From Trebouxia sp. TZW2008 (lineage: Eukaryota; Chlorophyta; Trebouxiophyceae; Trebouxiales; Trebouxiaceae): DNA of 64,000 bases. Under the pieces are notes generated by a model, which saw only the letters and a list, made by a program, of their open reading frames with translations, was not told the DNA's origin and did not search any database. The DNA lies in assembly GCA_002118135.1 (NCBI GenBank), contig BDIU01000240.1:124001-188000 (forward strand), given 5' to 3'. A program made the position numbers and the translations under genes. Below are positions 31,701 through 41,599 of this stretch, one piece after another (position 1 is the stretch's first letter; each line of letters begins with the position of its first letter).

Positions 31701-34700
31701 CGGCAGAGTCCCTCACATCTCTGAGGCAAGTGGTGGCGGGCCCTCCCAGGTGTTGGTACTTCAGGTTGCAGTGTTCACAGCCAGGAACACAGGCAAAAGC
31801 TATGATGTATGTGCAATGACAGCGCAACTTGCAGAATTGATGGGGCAGGATCATGAAGCACAACCAATGGCAGGGCCACTCACATCTCTGAGGCAAGTGG
31901 TGGCGGGTCCTCCTGGGTGCTGGTACTTCAGGTTGCAATGATCACAGCCAGGGGACACAGGCAAAAGCTATGATGCAGGTACAATAGCAGCACAACTTGC
32001 AGCAGTTGACGGGGGAGGATCATGATGTATAATGAATGGCAGGGCAATTCAAATTTCTGAGGCAAGTGGTGGCAGGGCCTCCGGGTAATTGATACTTCAG
32101 GTTGCAATGATCATAGCCCAAAATTACAGGCAAAAATTGTGATGCAGGTGCATTGACAGCACAACTTGCAGTTGGCTGAGTGAGGAACATCTTGATGCAT
32201 AATCAATAGCAGGGCCGCTCACATCTCTGAGGCAAGTGGTGGCGGGGCCTCCCGGGTATTGGTACTTCAGGTTGCAGTGATCACAGCCAGGGAACACTGG
32301 GGCTTGCCCCAGGTCACAGTACTGCCCCAGCTTAGCGGGAGGGGTGGCCACAGCTGGCGGTCTGTAGCCGCCGTTTGCACAGCTTCCATTGTTCTGCATC
32401 AGCCATGACATCATTCCGATCGAGCTTCTCCCAGCAATATCCAATTCTTGTGCATATATCAAGCCAGTGTGCCCAGGCGTGAGCAAACGTGCCATGCGTC
32501 GGTGCATGCTTGAGTGTCAGTGGCTTTTGGAGGTGCCAGATGCATTCATCTGGCCGAGGCAGGGATGGAGATCACAAGATGCAGTGTATGCGTTGCAGTC
32601 GACATAGACTGCCCTGCAGGCTGCAGAGGCCATAAGAGTCCAGTGCTGACAACAGCAGTTCTTAGCCAGCAGATGCTGTAATGGCAGAGACATGTGAGAG
32701 CTGACCGCGATAAGCATTCTCTTCTGGTCTCTTCTTGTGTCTTAGTTCAATGACTCAGCGGAACAACAGTTACCTGGCAGCTTGCATAGGTTGTGAGGGC
32801 CTGAATGACCTGGCCTGTGTCAGAGTCCCAGGTGAAGTCGTACGTCTGCAGTGTGTCGATCAGAATGGGGAGCACTTCCCAAGTCATGATGGCGGCAGCG
32901 CCCGCAGCTATCGCTGTTTGAATTTGAGAGCTGAATACAATTGCCCTGCAATTAGAGCATGAAAACGCTTTTTGATTGCACTGGCTTGCTGAACTCAGAT
33001 GTCAGCTTGGAAGTCCTGGGCGCTGCTATGAAAGACTAGCAGAAGAGTAATTGGCATTCAAAACTTGCTGTTCAGGGTTTTGAAACAGCACAGCACAGCA
33101 CAGCACAGCACAGCACAGCGCAGCGCGACGCAGCGCAGCTCAGCACAGCATCCTCCAATCCTCCCTCATCTTGAACTGTCGTCCAACTTCGTATGTCCTG
33201 TGCCTTTGCCACACTCACCTGACGCCATTCACATTGTTCTCCTGACCGTACGCTGTAGTCAACCCAAACTCCTCGATAATGAAGGGCTTGCGCAAGCGAG
33301 CAGTCTGCATTGCCCTGGGCTGAATGAAGTAGTTGTTGATCCATGTGTAATTGTCGGTGTCCCCGGCTAGACTGAAAGGGACCTGCATAGCCTCTGGGTA
33401 CAGGTGCACTGTGCCAAAGCTGATGTCTGGAATGGCTGTGTTCAGGGAGTAGCTGACCCCTTTACCACTGTCACCAGCTGCAACAACGGCAATTGTTCAG
33501 AATTGCCTGAATACAGACTAGGCTGCATCACAGGCAGCAAGAGTCAGAACAGTCAAAGTGTGCCAGAGCTGATTCTACAATGACTGTGATGAGAGTATAG
33601 CTCACGCCTTTGCCGCTGTCGCCCGCTGCATCACAGGCATCAAGATTCAGTGGAGAATGACCAGGTATAGATAGACCAGTGAACCAAGTGCAGTGTGCCA
33701 AAGCTGATGTCTGGAATGGCAGTGTACAGGGAACAAATGACCCCTTTGCCACTGTCACCCGCTGCAGCACAGGCATTACAGGTCAGACGCTGCCAAGTTT
33801 GATATCTGGCATGAGTGATGCTGCTCCTTGAAAAATATCATCAGCCGCATCACAGCCATCAAGTGCAGTATGGTCAACGCCATGATAACATTTAAAACCA
33901 ACACTTCCAGTTGACGAAGTTGTGGTAGACATTGGATGGGTCTGGCACATCAAGGCGGTCCAGGAGAGGGGCTTTGCTGGGAGGGTTTGGAGCATTTAGG
34001 CTGATGAGTAAAGCCCCACATAGGACATCTAAAACCCACAAGGGGCAACACTTACAGTTGACGAAGTTGTGGTAGACATTGAAAGGGTTTGGCACATCAA
34101 GGCGGTCCAGGAGAGGGGCGTTGGTGGGAGGGCTGGGGCTAGCACACGGTCCACACTGGCTGGAGTTCTGCCCTGGCTGAATGTCATAACCCACATCTCC
34201 TGTGGAGATCATGTGGTTTCTGTCCAGGGTCCTGATATAGGCTGTGATGTTGGCTGCCCATGCTGCAACCTGTGGTCAACATTGAGTCTCACGACAGCAG
34301 CAGCAGCAGCAGCGGCAGCAGCAACAACAGAAACAATGGCACTGTTGGGAGGATAACGGCTGGCATTCGGCCTGTACTGGCTGGTGTTCTGCTCTGGCTG
34401 AATGTCATATCCCGCATATTTTGTAGAGATCATGTGGGTCCTGTCCAGGGTCCCAATGTAGGCTGTGATGTTGGCTGCCCACGCTGCAACCTGATGTCAT
34501 CATAGAGCTTAGTCACAGCAGCAGCAGCAGCAGCAGCAGCATCAGCGACAGCAACAGCAAAACTGTCAGCATTGCGCTTCGGCCCTCAAGCTGCGCAATT
34601 GTAGCGTTTGTAGACGCAGCGCTTGCATCAACAACTGCAGCATCAGCAACAATGCCATTGGTGATGCCACAAATGGCTTTGAGAGCTTTTCAGACTCCTG

Positions 34701-37676
34701 ACTGGGACAGAAAAGGGTTGCACACTAAGCTTTGTTGCAGCGCAAGCAGTGTTGCTGATGACCAGATGAGCGGCCATCACGGATTTGATCACATGACTAG
34801 ACATTAGCCCTGGATTTTGGTTGCCGCACTTAAGACACGGACTGCAAGTGATGTGAGCAAGCGATAGTGAGACGTGCTGCTGAGTATTGTGGAAAACTTG
34901 TGATTAGCCTTGTTAGCTGGCTTGGCATATCACACTGTTCTTCTTCTTTCAGTCTCTGCCCTGTTCAATCTGCATTGCAGCTTGAACATATTGAAGGCAT
35001 ACCGTTCGGCCTGTCTCATCTGCAGTGCTGGTCGGCTCATTTGCCAGCTCCCAGGAGAACACTGTTGGGTCCTCACTGTAGGTTCGCCCATTCACTGTAT
35101 TGATCCTCGTCAGGACAGCTCTGATGTACCCCTTGTAAGCCTGCACATGTATGGCAACACTGCATCAATGCAACATGCACAGGATTGTTGGAATGTACGC
35201 TTGGTAAGTCTGCACCTGCATGGCAACACTGGATCATTGCAACATGCATCCATGATTCTACTTCATTACCATCTACAAAACTCAGACACATAGTGGATGG
35301 ACAGGACAGTTCTGATGTACCCTTTGTGAGCCTGCACATGCATGGCAACACTGCATCAACGAAACATGCATCACTGATTGTACTTCATCATCACTGATAC
35401 AAGTCAGAAACATAGTCAATGGACAGGACAATTCTGATGTGCCTCCTTTGTTGCTTTGCACATGTATGGCAACACTTCATCAATGCAACATGCACAGGAT
35501 TGTTGGGTTGTGCTATTTGTAAGCCGGCACATGTCTGAAAGTACTGCATCGGTGCAACATAGACAGGACAATCCTAAGCACCCACAGCTTTGACATGCAG
35601 CCAGAAGCACCTTTTTGTTTCAAAGCATCCATTAGCACCACAGATATGACATCAGGCTGTGCCATCCAAGATTCGCCAATCACTCAAATGCCAGACCAGG
35701 GAATGTTTGTCTTCACTACAGCCCTGGCCAAAGCTAAAGAAGCAAGTGTTGCAAACAGGTGACAACGTGTCCCACTCACCGTAATGACCCTGGAGTCGTT
35801 GTAGAACTGGTTATAGGAGCCCCCTGAGGCGTATGTGCCATTGCCCAGGACCTGGTCCACGTACCACTGCATGCCTCCGGCCACTGCAGGGTGGGTGCTG
35901 TTGCCTAGTGCTGCCCCGTTCACCAGAGCAATGATGGAGTAGGTTCCTGCCAGAGCTGCATTGCAAGACACAAAACTGATCACACCTGCATTTGCTCTTC
36001 TCAAGCTAAGCAACAGTGCAGGGTGGGTGCTGTTGCCTAGCGCTGCCCCATTCACCAGAGCAATGATGGAGTGAGTGGCCGCCAGAGCTGCATTGACACA
36101 CACATTACTTGGCAAACTTGCATCTGCTGTTCAGAGCAGAGTGACAGTGAGGGGGGGATGTTGTTGCCCAGCGCTGCTCTGTTCACCAGAGCAATGATGG
36201 AGTAGGTTCCTGCAAGACACAACAAGTAAAACCTGTTGCCACACAGGTTGTCACATATATTGTCACAAAGATTGTCACACAGAAACTGACAATTCTGCAT
36301 CTGCTTTTTTGATACTGGCAGCAAAGCAGGGTTGTATTTTCAGAAGAATTTGCAACATACACAGCTGTCACAGTTGCTTTCACCCTGCCATTGTCATGTG
36401 AGGGCCTTGCAGACGGCATATGGGGCAGCAGTGGGCTCTGGACAGTATGCAAAGTTTGCCCTTGACCAGGATGTCAGGTTGGTATAGTAACAAAGCAGGC
36501 ACTGTGTGTCCTGTCTGTCTATGCTCATCAGAAGCCTGCCAAGGTGAGCGTCCAAGACCTTGCGTCATTCGTATTGCAATCAAATTGCGTTCATGCAACC
36601 ATGTTTCACATGGTTTGGGAGCTATGACACTGTGTCATTCAGTTGACAGTTGACTTGGATCTGTTCAAACATCAGGCATGTGGTGGCTGTGGTGTGGGAG
36701 CTTTGATATCAAAACATTCAAGGAGCAGCCAGTTTGCATTCTTCCCATGAGAGGGCATGTGGTTTGGGAGCTGGACACTTACACGCTTCCGCAAGGACTA
36801 GGTCGAAGCGCTTGAAGCTTGTCTCATTGTATTTCCCCTCAAGTGTTACAGGGTCAATGCTGACTAGGATGGATCTGTCTGTGGTGTTTGTGTAGCCATA
36901 GCCTGCTGGATTGCCAACACCATTGATGTTACCAAAGAAACGGATCAAATTCACACCATAGGAAGCCTGCAGCAGCGACTAGCAAGCATGCAGCTCTTGA
37001 GTCCATAACATGGTGTGCGCCTGCTATTTCAGGACATAGGCTTGGCATTTGAGACATCAAACTTTTCTGGTGCATCAAGGTGTTAAGAATGCATTCTTTC
37101 AGGGTGTCATCATGCACAATGGCAGGCACAACCAGATTCCATGAGTCACATTTGTCACACGCATCACATGACTGGCACAGAAGTCACCTGTGCTTGCAAG
37201 TAAGCTGCCACACCAGCATCAGTGAACCCCAAAGGGTCACCGGCTGTCTGCTGCAGCAGTATGTAGAAGATGTTGGTTCCAGCAAAAAAGGTCTGCTTGC
37301 CTCTAACCTGCACAACAAAGGCCAAAATTGTGGGGGCACCATAAAGGTTGCAGCAGCTACTCGCGCCCAGCAAGCTAGGTTTATGTGCCTCTTGGATTTC
37401 AGCACAAGGGCATGCAGTTATGACTTAATACTTGGCAAGCCCAACACCGTAAGCATCACTATATGGTGTTGTAGCAGGCGTGCAAAATGTGTTTCTGGTC
37501 AGAACAAGCAGACATGAGCACAGGGCCTGACCTGAAAGAAAGTATTGTTTGCGCTGACAAATTCTGATGGTGCTGGGGTGGTGACTGTAGCTTGAAGAGC
37601 TCGCTCATCAACTTCATGGAGTCGAGCCATGCTGCCAGACGCACCAACAACAACATTGCTGTCAATGCTTCTTGGG
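28745..37676 (-). CDS. Membrane-anchored GH5 endo-beta-mannanase (5' end unresolved)
   Basis: Minus-strand exons: 37532-37676 (start unclear), 37188-37307, 36783-36966, 35780-35955, 35003-35140, 34056-34269, 33219-33477, 32774-32930, 32223-32393, 30696-30920, 30361-30454, 29633-29814 and 28745-28849; all internal phases agree. The catalytic part resembles plant/fungal GH5 mannanases, which cut beta-1,4-mannan: VNLIRFFG, then the acid/base motif FSWELANEPTST (Glu of NEP), then RKPFIIEEFGLTTAYG (nucleophile Glu in EEFG). C-terminal to it are Cys-rich exons (PGCDHCNLKYQYPGGPATTC; CLCGLPPPPPAPP; CMCTCGFCPAPR), a TM helix (GIAVPIGTLLLSLGVCVIF) and a Ser/Pro tail. It probably acts at the cell surface or wall. 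I found no signal-peptide exon upstream of 37676. Another exon near 32520-32640 is possible. Six of its exons have tandem pseudo-copies. Confidence 0.83.
29075..29660 (-). repeat. Splice-donor array: copies of the mannanase TM exon 3' edge
   Basis: The exon end (GCACGTACCAAGTCTATCGAG|GTGAATTGC at about 29624-29653) is repeated near 29540, 29440, 29330, 29240, 29170 and 29085. Each repeat is recognisable by (A)CCAAGTCTRTYGAG|GTRGG.ATGG and by the shared GCTTGC.CTGCTT..TGCTGC tail. Spacing is about 60-110 bp. Confidence 0.8.
31195..32300 (-). repeat. Seven-copy array of a Cys-rich mannanase exon
   Basis: The 3' part of exon 32223-32393 (GGCTGTGATCACTGCAACCT, then CTTGCCTCAGAGAT|GTGAG) recurs six more times downstream, with edges near 32050, 31880, 31711, 31544, 31390 and 31220, a period of about 167 bp. 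Most copies encode PGC(D/E)HCNLKYQ and end in CLR followed by GTGAG. Intervening intron sequence, including an AACTTGCAG-like stretch, is copied too. Confidence 0.9.
33080..33150 (+). repeat. (CAGCA)n pentanucleotide repeat
   Basis: CAGCACAGCACAGCACAGCA runs into GCGCAGCG variants, in a mannanase intron. The same pentamer in the other orientation occurs at 54570-54622 in SF3B3. Confidence 0.9.
33400..33865 (-). repeat. Three pseudo-copies of a mannanase exon 5' edge
   Basis: The start of exon 33219-33477 (SGDSGKGVSYSLNTAIPDIS) recurs at about 33590-33640, 33690-33775 and 33785-33862. Each has the GCTG(G/C)..TGCAGC acceptor context and GACAGTGGCAAAGGGGTC or a variant. All lie upstream of the real exon in transcription order. 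Confidence 0.82.
33890..34500 (-). repeat. Duplications on both sides of the HNFVN mannanase exon
   Basis: The 3' edge of exon 34056-34269 (CTTGATGTGCCAAACCCTTT, then AACTTCGTCAACT|GT) is copied at about 33898-33985. Its 5' half (AWAANITAYIRTLDR) is copied at about 34368-34497, with acceptor context CAGGTTGCAGC. Both copies have lost frame or have substitutions. Confidence 0.82.
34290..34345 (+). repeat. CAG-rich microsatellite
   Basis: About seven CAG units followed by CGGCAGCAGCAACAA. A related CAG run is at 34515-34555. Both lie in a mannanase intron. Confidence 0.85.
35100..35560 (-). repeat. Four pseudo-copies of a mannanase exon 5' edge
   Basis: The acceptor and first codons of exon 35003-35140 (CATGTGCAG|GCTTACAAGGGGTACATC) recur near 35190-35225, 35310-35350, 35430-35470 and 35510-35545. 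Each has TGCCATACATGTGCA..CTTACAA.G.GTACATCAGAA-like text. All lie upstream in transcription order. Confidence 0.8.
35860..36215 (-). repeat. Two pseudo-copies of a mannanase exon 5' edge
   Basis: The 5' half of exon 35780-35955 (GTYSIIALVNGAALGNSTHP) is repeated at about 36005-36095 and 36135-36215, period about 120 bp. Acceptor context is kept (CTGGCGGC; TTGCAGGAACC). The nearer copy still encodes THSIIALVNGAALGNSTHP. Confidence 0.87.
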
Positions 37677-38202
37677 CTGAAGCGGGGTATGTGCAGATGA
37701 TGATGCCAGTTGTGTTTGTTCTGTGCTGAACACATAAGGCACAGGTTCAGGAAATGTAGCGGAAATGTCCATAGGGCTACCCTTGCCTGCAGACAGCCAC
37801 AGGTGTCAAGTCTCTGTCAGGCATGACGCAGTGACATAAGACTCGATCTGGCAAACCTTCAGCATGTCCACAGCAGTGTGCTCGAGAAGCGTTAAGCGCT
37901 GAGTTGGCGACGCGATAGGTTGACTGGATGTGCAGTCGAGCGATCCGTCAGCTGGCAGAGGTGCGACTTGACGATCTCATCAAAGACGTTTTGCTAGGAA
38001 AGCTGCATTTGCAAGGCAATGTGTTCGTCACGCTGCAGACACGCAGAAAGTTCTTCGGTGTCCGCAGCTCAAGGGCTCCGACAGCCAGCCAATGCCGGGT
38101 CTTTGACTGAGTTTAAGCCTGCACGGTGATCTGTAGACACTCGCTGTCTGCAGAGAGCAGTGTTTTGAAAGTACAAAAGTCGCATATCAAAGTAGAGCAC
38201 CG
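37677..38202. promoter_or_regulatory. CpG-rich probable promoter of the mannanase gene
   Basis: From about 37860 to 38240, CG dinucleotides are dense (GAGAAGCGTTAAGCGCTGAG, GGCGACGCGATAGG) compared with the flanking introns. All well-resolved divergent starts in the window lie in similar patches. The missing first exon and signal peptide of the mannanase should be here, but I could not find them. Confidence 0.4.
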
Positions 38203-38447
38203 ATGCGGCAGGATCGCGACGCAAACAGAACAGCAGGTACCCGAGTTTCGGTGATGGTAGGTGCGTTTATCAGTTCCCCTCAAACAGCTACAACGTGCAG
38301 CGCTTTGTCTCTCAGCAACGTTCTCCTCTCTCTCTTTCAGCCGTCGAGCGTGCCAGCGCTGGCAAACGGGGGACTCCTCGCAATGTGGAGTGCCATCACG
38401 CAAAGTCTCGAATGACTGATCATCTTCCCCTACGCTCCATCGATTAG
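38203..38447 (+). CDS. Candidate micro-gene, two exons, unrecognised
   Basis: Exons 38203-38236 and 38341-38447 join in phase 1 across an intron with a strong polypyrimidine acceptor (TCTCTCTTTCAG), giving a 46-aa basic product (ERASAGKRGTPRNVECHHAK, ending LPLRSID). It sits in a CpG-rich patch that is probably the mannanase promoter. A 60-codon frame at 37928-38110 precedes it. The evidence is only splice consistency and composition. Confidence 0.3.
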
Positions 38448-39101
38448 CTAACAGCCATCATGCTCGAGTGATCGGAATCTGTTGGTGAACTTTTGGATCG
38501 GGAGTAAGCACATGCTCCAGTGATGACATACAGCAGCTTGTGCCGGCGGGCAAGCACAACAACGAGGCACATATGTGGTCATGACAGCAACAGTGGACAC
38601 GCGACTATGTAGCTCAACCATGCATGGCCCGATCATTGACTACCATTTGCACATAAGCACGCGCGTGTTGTAATGGTCATGCACATCATGCTGACGCAAC
38701 AGCATACAGCCCATGAGTGTCAGGAGGTGGTAGCATTGGTACAGAAACAAGGAGTCATTTTTGATTAGCTGAAGGCCTCAAAATTACAGGAACAGTTCAC
38801 TCTATTGTACACAAAAGAATGCTTCAAAACTGCCCTAAGGCTTCTGAAACAAAAACATTTGCTCGTATGTTGTCAGATGGCTGAAACATGGCGTAGAGCT
38901 TCGAACTCCAGGGGTGTACTGCTGGCTCAGCAGCTCCATTGCTACCTATACGCATCTATCTGCAAAATCTACATGTTTGTACGTCTTTTCCTCCAGGTAT
39001 CAATCACCAAAACAATTATTGCTGAAAAAATCAAGCAGTCAATACAACCTCTGATCTACATGGCTATAAGTTTCAAGCTGGGCGGCTTGCACTTCCCCAG
39101 C
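38448..39101. other. Intergenic, nothing recognised
   Basis: This is the 3' flank of the methyltransferase. A long plus-strand frame (38805-39293) runs antisense into its last exon and looks like a shadow. Confidence 0.5.
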
Positions 39102-41111
39102 TCATTTCTTGTGTGCCAAAACAGCATAAAATGGATCCTTCTGAGAAGCAACATTGAGGATATTTTTGATGTTGGCTTGGACTGCAGCAAAGCCTGTGAA
39201 CTTCTCAGAAGGAAGGGCCATCTCCTTTACAACCTCTGGCTCAGTGAATCCTGCATACAGCACAGGCAAATGAGGTTTTCTATTTTCAGGTAGAAGAGGA
39301 AAAGTCTAAGCCATTAGGCATCATAGCTAGAGCCTCTGTCTAAAGAGGCAGCACGGGAATTTTCAGGCAGTCATCCCAAACTCGAGAAGCCAAGTTTTGC
39401 TTGATACCCAGCACTTGTGAAGGCAGCTTACAGCACAGCTTCAGTCAGATTTAAGCTTGATACAGATGCAGCAGCCTCAGCAGCGACAGCTGCAATGACT
39501 GCACTTTGTGCAGAAATGTGCGGCATATGCATCAGCTTAGGTCTGAGTGGTGTCACAGGTACTGTCATGCCCAAGTGACTTTTGAGTCTCATATAGCACA
39601 GGCATATGAGCACATGCCAAGAAGCTGTGCAGCTCACGTGAATCAGCATAGAGAAAGGAAAGAAAAGGAGAAACAGAAAAGAAAAAAGAGAAAGGAAAGA
39701 AGAAAAAGTCCCTGCCGATAGGCGCCATAATGGGAATCTCTGTCTAAAGAGGCAGCCCAGGGTGAATTAGCATAAGGCAGAAGCAGAACGCTGCTGCAAT
39801 TTGACTGATATGGTGGGCATCATCGCTGCTCGATCCTTAGGGGTGTGAAAGATCAGGATAGGCAGCAAGCTGTTCAAGCAGTTGCAGGGGTAGCAAACCA
39901 ATGCAATAGCACGGGCACTTGTCAGAAGAATGTTTACAGATTTGATCATGGCACGCTTGACAGCATCAGAATCAGTAAAGTGGATAGACATGTGTATTTG
40001 AAACAAGCCAAACAACTCTCCAGCAGCATGAACTTTGCAATGCCACCACATGCAGCTCAAAATTAGACTGCAGGCCTACCTTGAACGCAGTTGAAGTACT
40101 GCTTGATCAGGGAGACACGGCCAAAGTTAGAGTTGTTGCGCCATGCTTGTATTGCTTTGGAGTAGAACAGCCTGTTGCTGAAAGTCATGATACAGACTCC
40201 ATCAGGTTTCAGAACTCGCAGAATCTCAGCGAAGACACACTCGGGCTGCTGAAGGTACTGTACGCTGGCGCAGCAAATGACTGCATCAAAAGTGTTGGCC
40301 TGTTCAGACCATTTCTTGGGATCACGATTGAAATCCCGGACAAAGAACCTATCAAGTCTCCTGTTTTTCTTCAACTGCAGCAACATCACAAGTCATATTG
40401 GCACAGGCACGATATATACACAGCTGGTCAGACAGCTCGTCTGACCTGATCTGACCAGCTGTCTGACCTGATCTGACATGAAAGCAAGGGATCACATTGC
40501 ACTGTGCTATTGCATAATGCTCGATACCTCTTGGGCATTCATTCCATGTCCGACCACCAAACTGTAGTTCACGTCGTTTGGCAAATGACTGACCCAGCTA
40601 CTCATCAGATCTAGCACTGCACCATTGGCAGGAATTTGTTGTTTGTACAGTTGTGTGACCTTGCGCCTGAATGCTTCATCCGTGTGGTGCACGAGTCTTG
40701 GCTGATCTGCATGCAAATCACACAACAATGAACTCCTGCGCTGCTGACTGCAATTGTTATGTTAATGTTATTGCTGCAGCTTCAGGTGGGCAGGGCAAAG
40801 GAGCAGCACCATAAAAGGTCACATCATCTGCTATGTCTAGTTTCGTCCTGCAAGCGCACGCAACCCTCAGCATCATTTCCTCTGCCACCGTGTTTCGCAT
40901 ACGGCAGGAGGAGCTGAAAATGACAGCACCTCTCGCTGGGTGTCAAGACTTCTCGCTGCACCACAGGTGGTGGCACCATGGGAAAGACTACCCGTTCTGC
41001 GCTTTTGCGGACAATCAGAGATTGTCGTCGAGATGCGGATCTGAAACTTGACCGCCCGCTGTTATCGAGGCAGAGCTTTGTGCCAAACGCTGCGGTTGCC
41101 GACACCGACAT
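39102..41111 (-). CDS. Plastid-targeted class I SAM-dependent methyltransferase (type 11)
   Basis: Four exons: 40865-41111, 40528-40706, 40080-40374 and 39102-39250, giving 289 aa. The N-terminus (MSVSATAAFGTKLCL, then Ser/Arg-rich) looks like a plastid transit peptide. The enzyme part shows LVHHTDEAF, the first glycine-free SAM strand NGAVLDLMSSWVSHLP, then FDAVICCASVQYLQQPE (the acidic Asp strand and post-II motif), RVLKPDGVCIMTFSNR (post-III) and the C-terminal GFTEPEVVKEM. Canonical type-11 enzymes have D/E-x-G-x-G-x-G in the first strand. The DLMSSWVS form is typical of a green-lineage subgroup whose substrate I do not know. The first donor (G|GTTGCG at 40864) was chosen by phase; a second phase-1 donor exists upstream. 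Confidence 0.83.
39293..39360 (+). repeat. Dispersed purine-tract/hairpin repeat, copy D
   Basis: AGAAGAGGAAAAGTCTAAGC, then GGCATCATAGCTA, an intact GCCTCTGTCTAAAGAGGC hairpin and AGCACGGGA. It lies in a methyltransferase intron, 360 bp from copy E. Confidence 0.75.
39651..39768 (+). repeat. Dispersed purine-tract/hairpin repeat, copy E
   Basis: A long AG-only tract (39650-39708) runs into CCTGCCGATAGGCGCCATAA, then ATCTCTGTCTAAAGAGGC and AGCCCAGGG. One stem base differs from the consensus. Confidence 0.8.
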
Positions 41112-41599
41112 GCTGCCAGTTATAGCTTTTGATCAGCCAAAGGCAGCCTACTAAAAACTCGCAAATTCCCGCAAACTCAACAGATGCTGAGGCACCAAGG
41201 CTGGTGCTTCAACACTGTCAATCAGGACAGCGCTATACTGGCCACAACCTGATCAATGATCATAAGCACGACAGAACCTCGCATGATAAATTGCGAAGCC
41301 AGTGGGGAAGCTCGTCTTGGGATTCGTTAGGTCGTTACATCCCGAAAACGGTCCATGTGTTCTAGTCGCCAATGCTGCTTTGCCCTATACAGTGCCTGCA
41401 GCGCTTCCGCTGACGATGCACAGGCTTTGCTGACCTGATCTGTAAAACAAAGGATCTTGCCAAGTCGATCGTGTCGCCGGCGACCTCGTTGCGGCGTTTA
41501 AGTCCGTATCGGGACCCCTGTATGCATGTCCTTGCATAAGTGAGGTCTCTCGCTCAGCGGGGTCATGACGTCATAGTGGAGCGCAGAGCTTGACACAGC
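41112..41599. promoter_or_regulatory. Divergent promoter between methyltransferase and SF3B3
   Basis: CpG density rises at 41440-41580 (GTCGATCGTGTCGCCGGCGA). The two start codons are 488 bp apart, facing outward. No TATA box is evident. Confidence 0.5.

Noticed and set aside
31195..32300. CRISPR-like array (regular 167-bp repeats)
   Set aside because: Repeats are far longer than CRISPR units, there are no unique spacers, and the copied unit is clearly the end of a eukaryotic exon plus intron.
38805..39293. 162-codon plus-strand ORF
   Set aside because: Antisense to the last methyltransferase exon, with no splice or homology support.
39293..39768. Hairpin GCCTCTGTCTAAAGAGGC as a histone-type mRNA 3' stem-loop
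   Set aside because: The loop is six bases rather than four, no histone gene is near, and the copies are intronic in both orientations.
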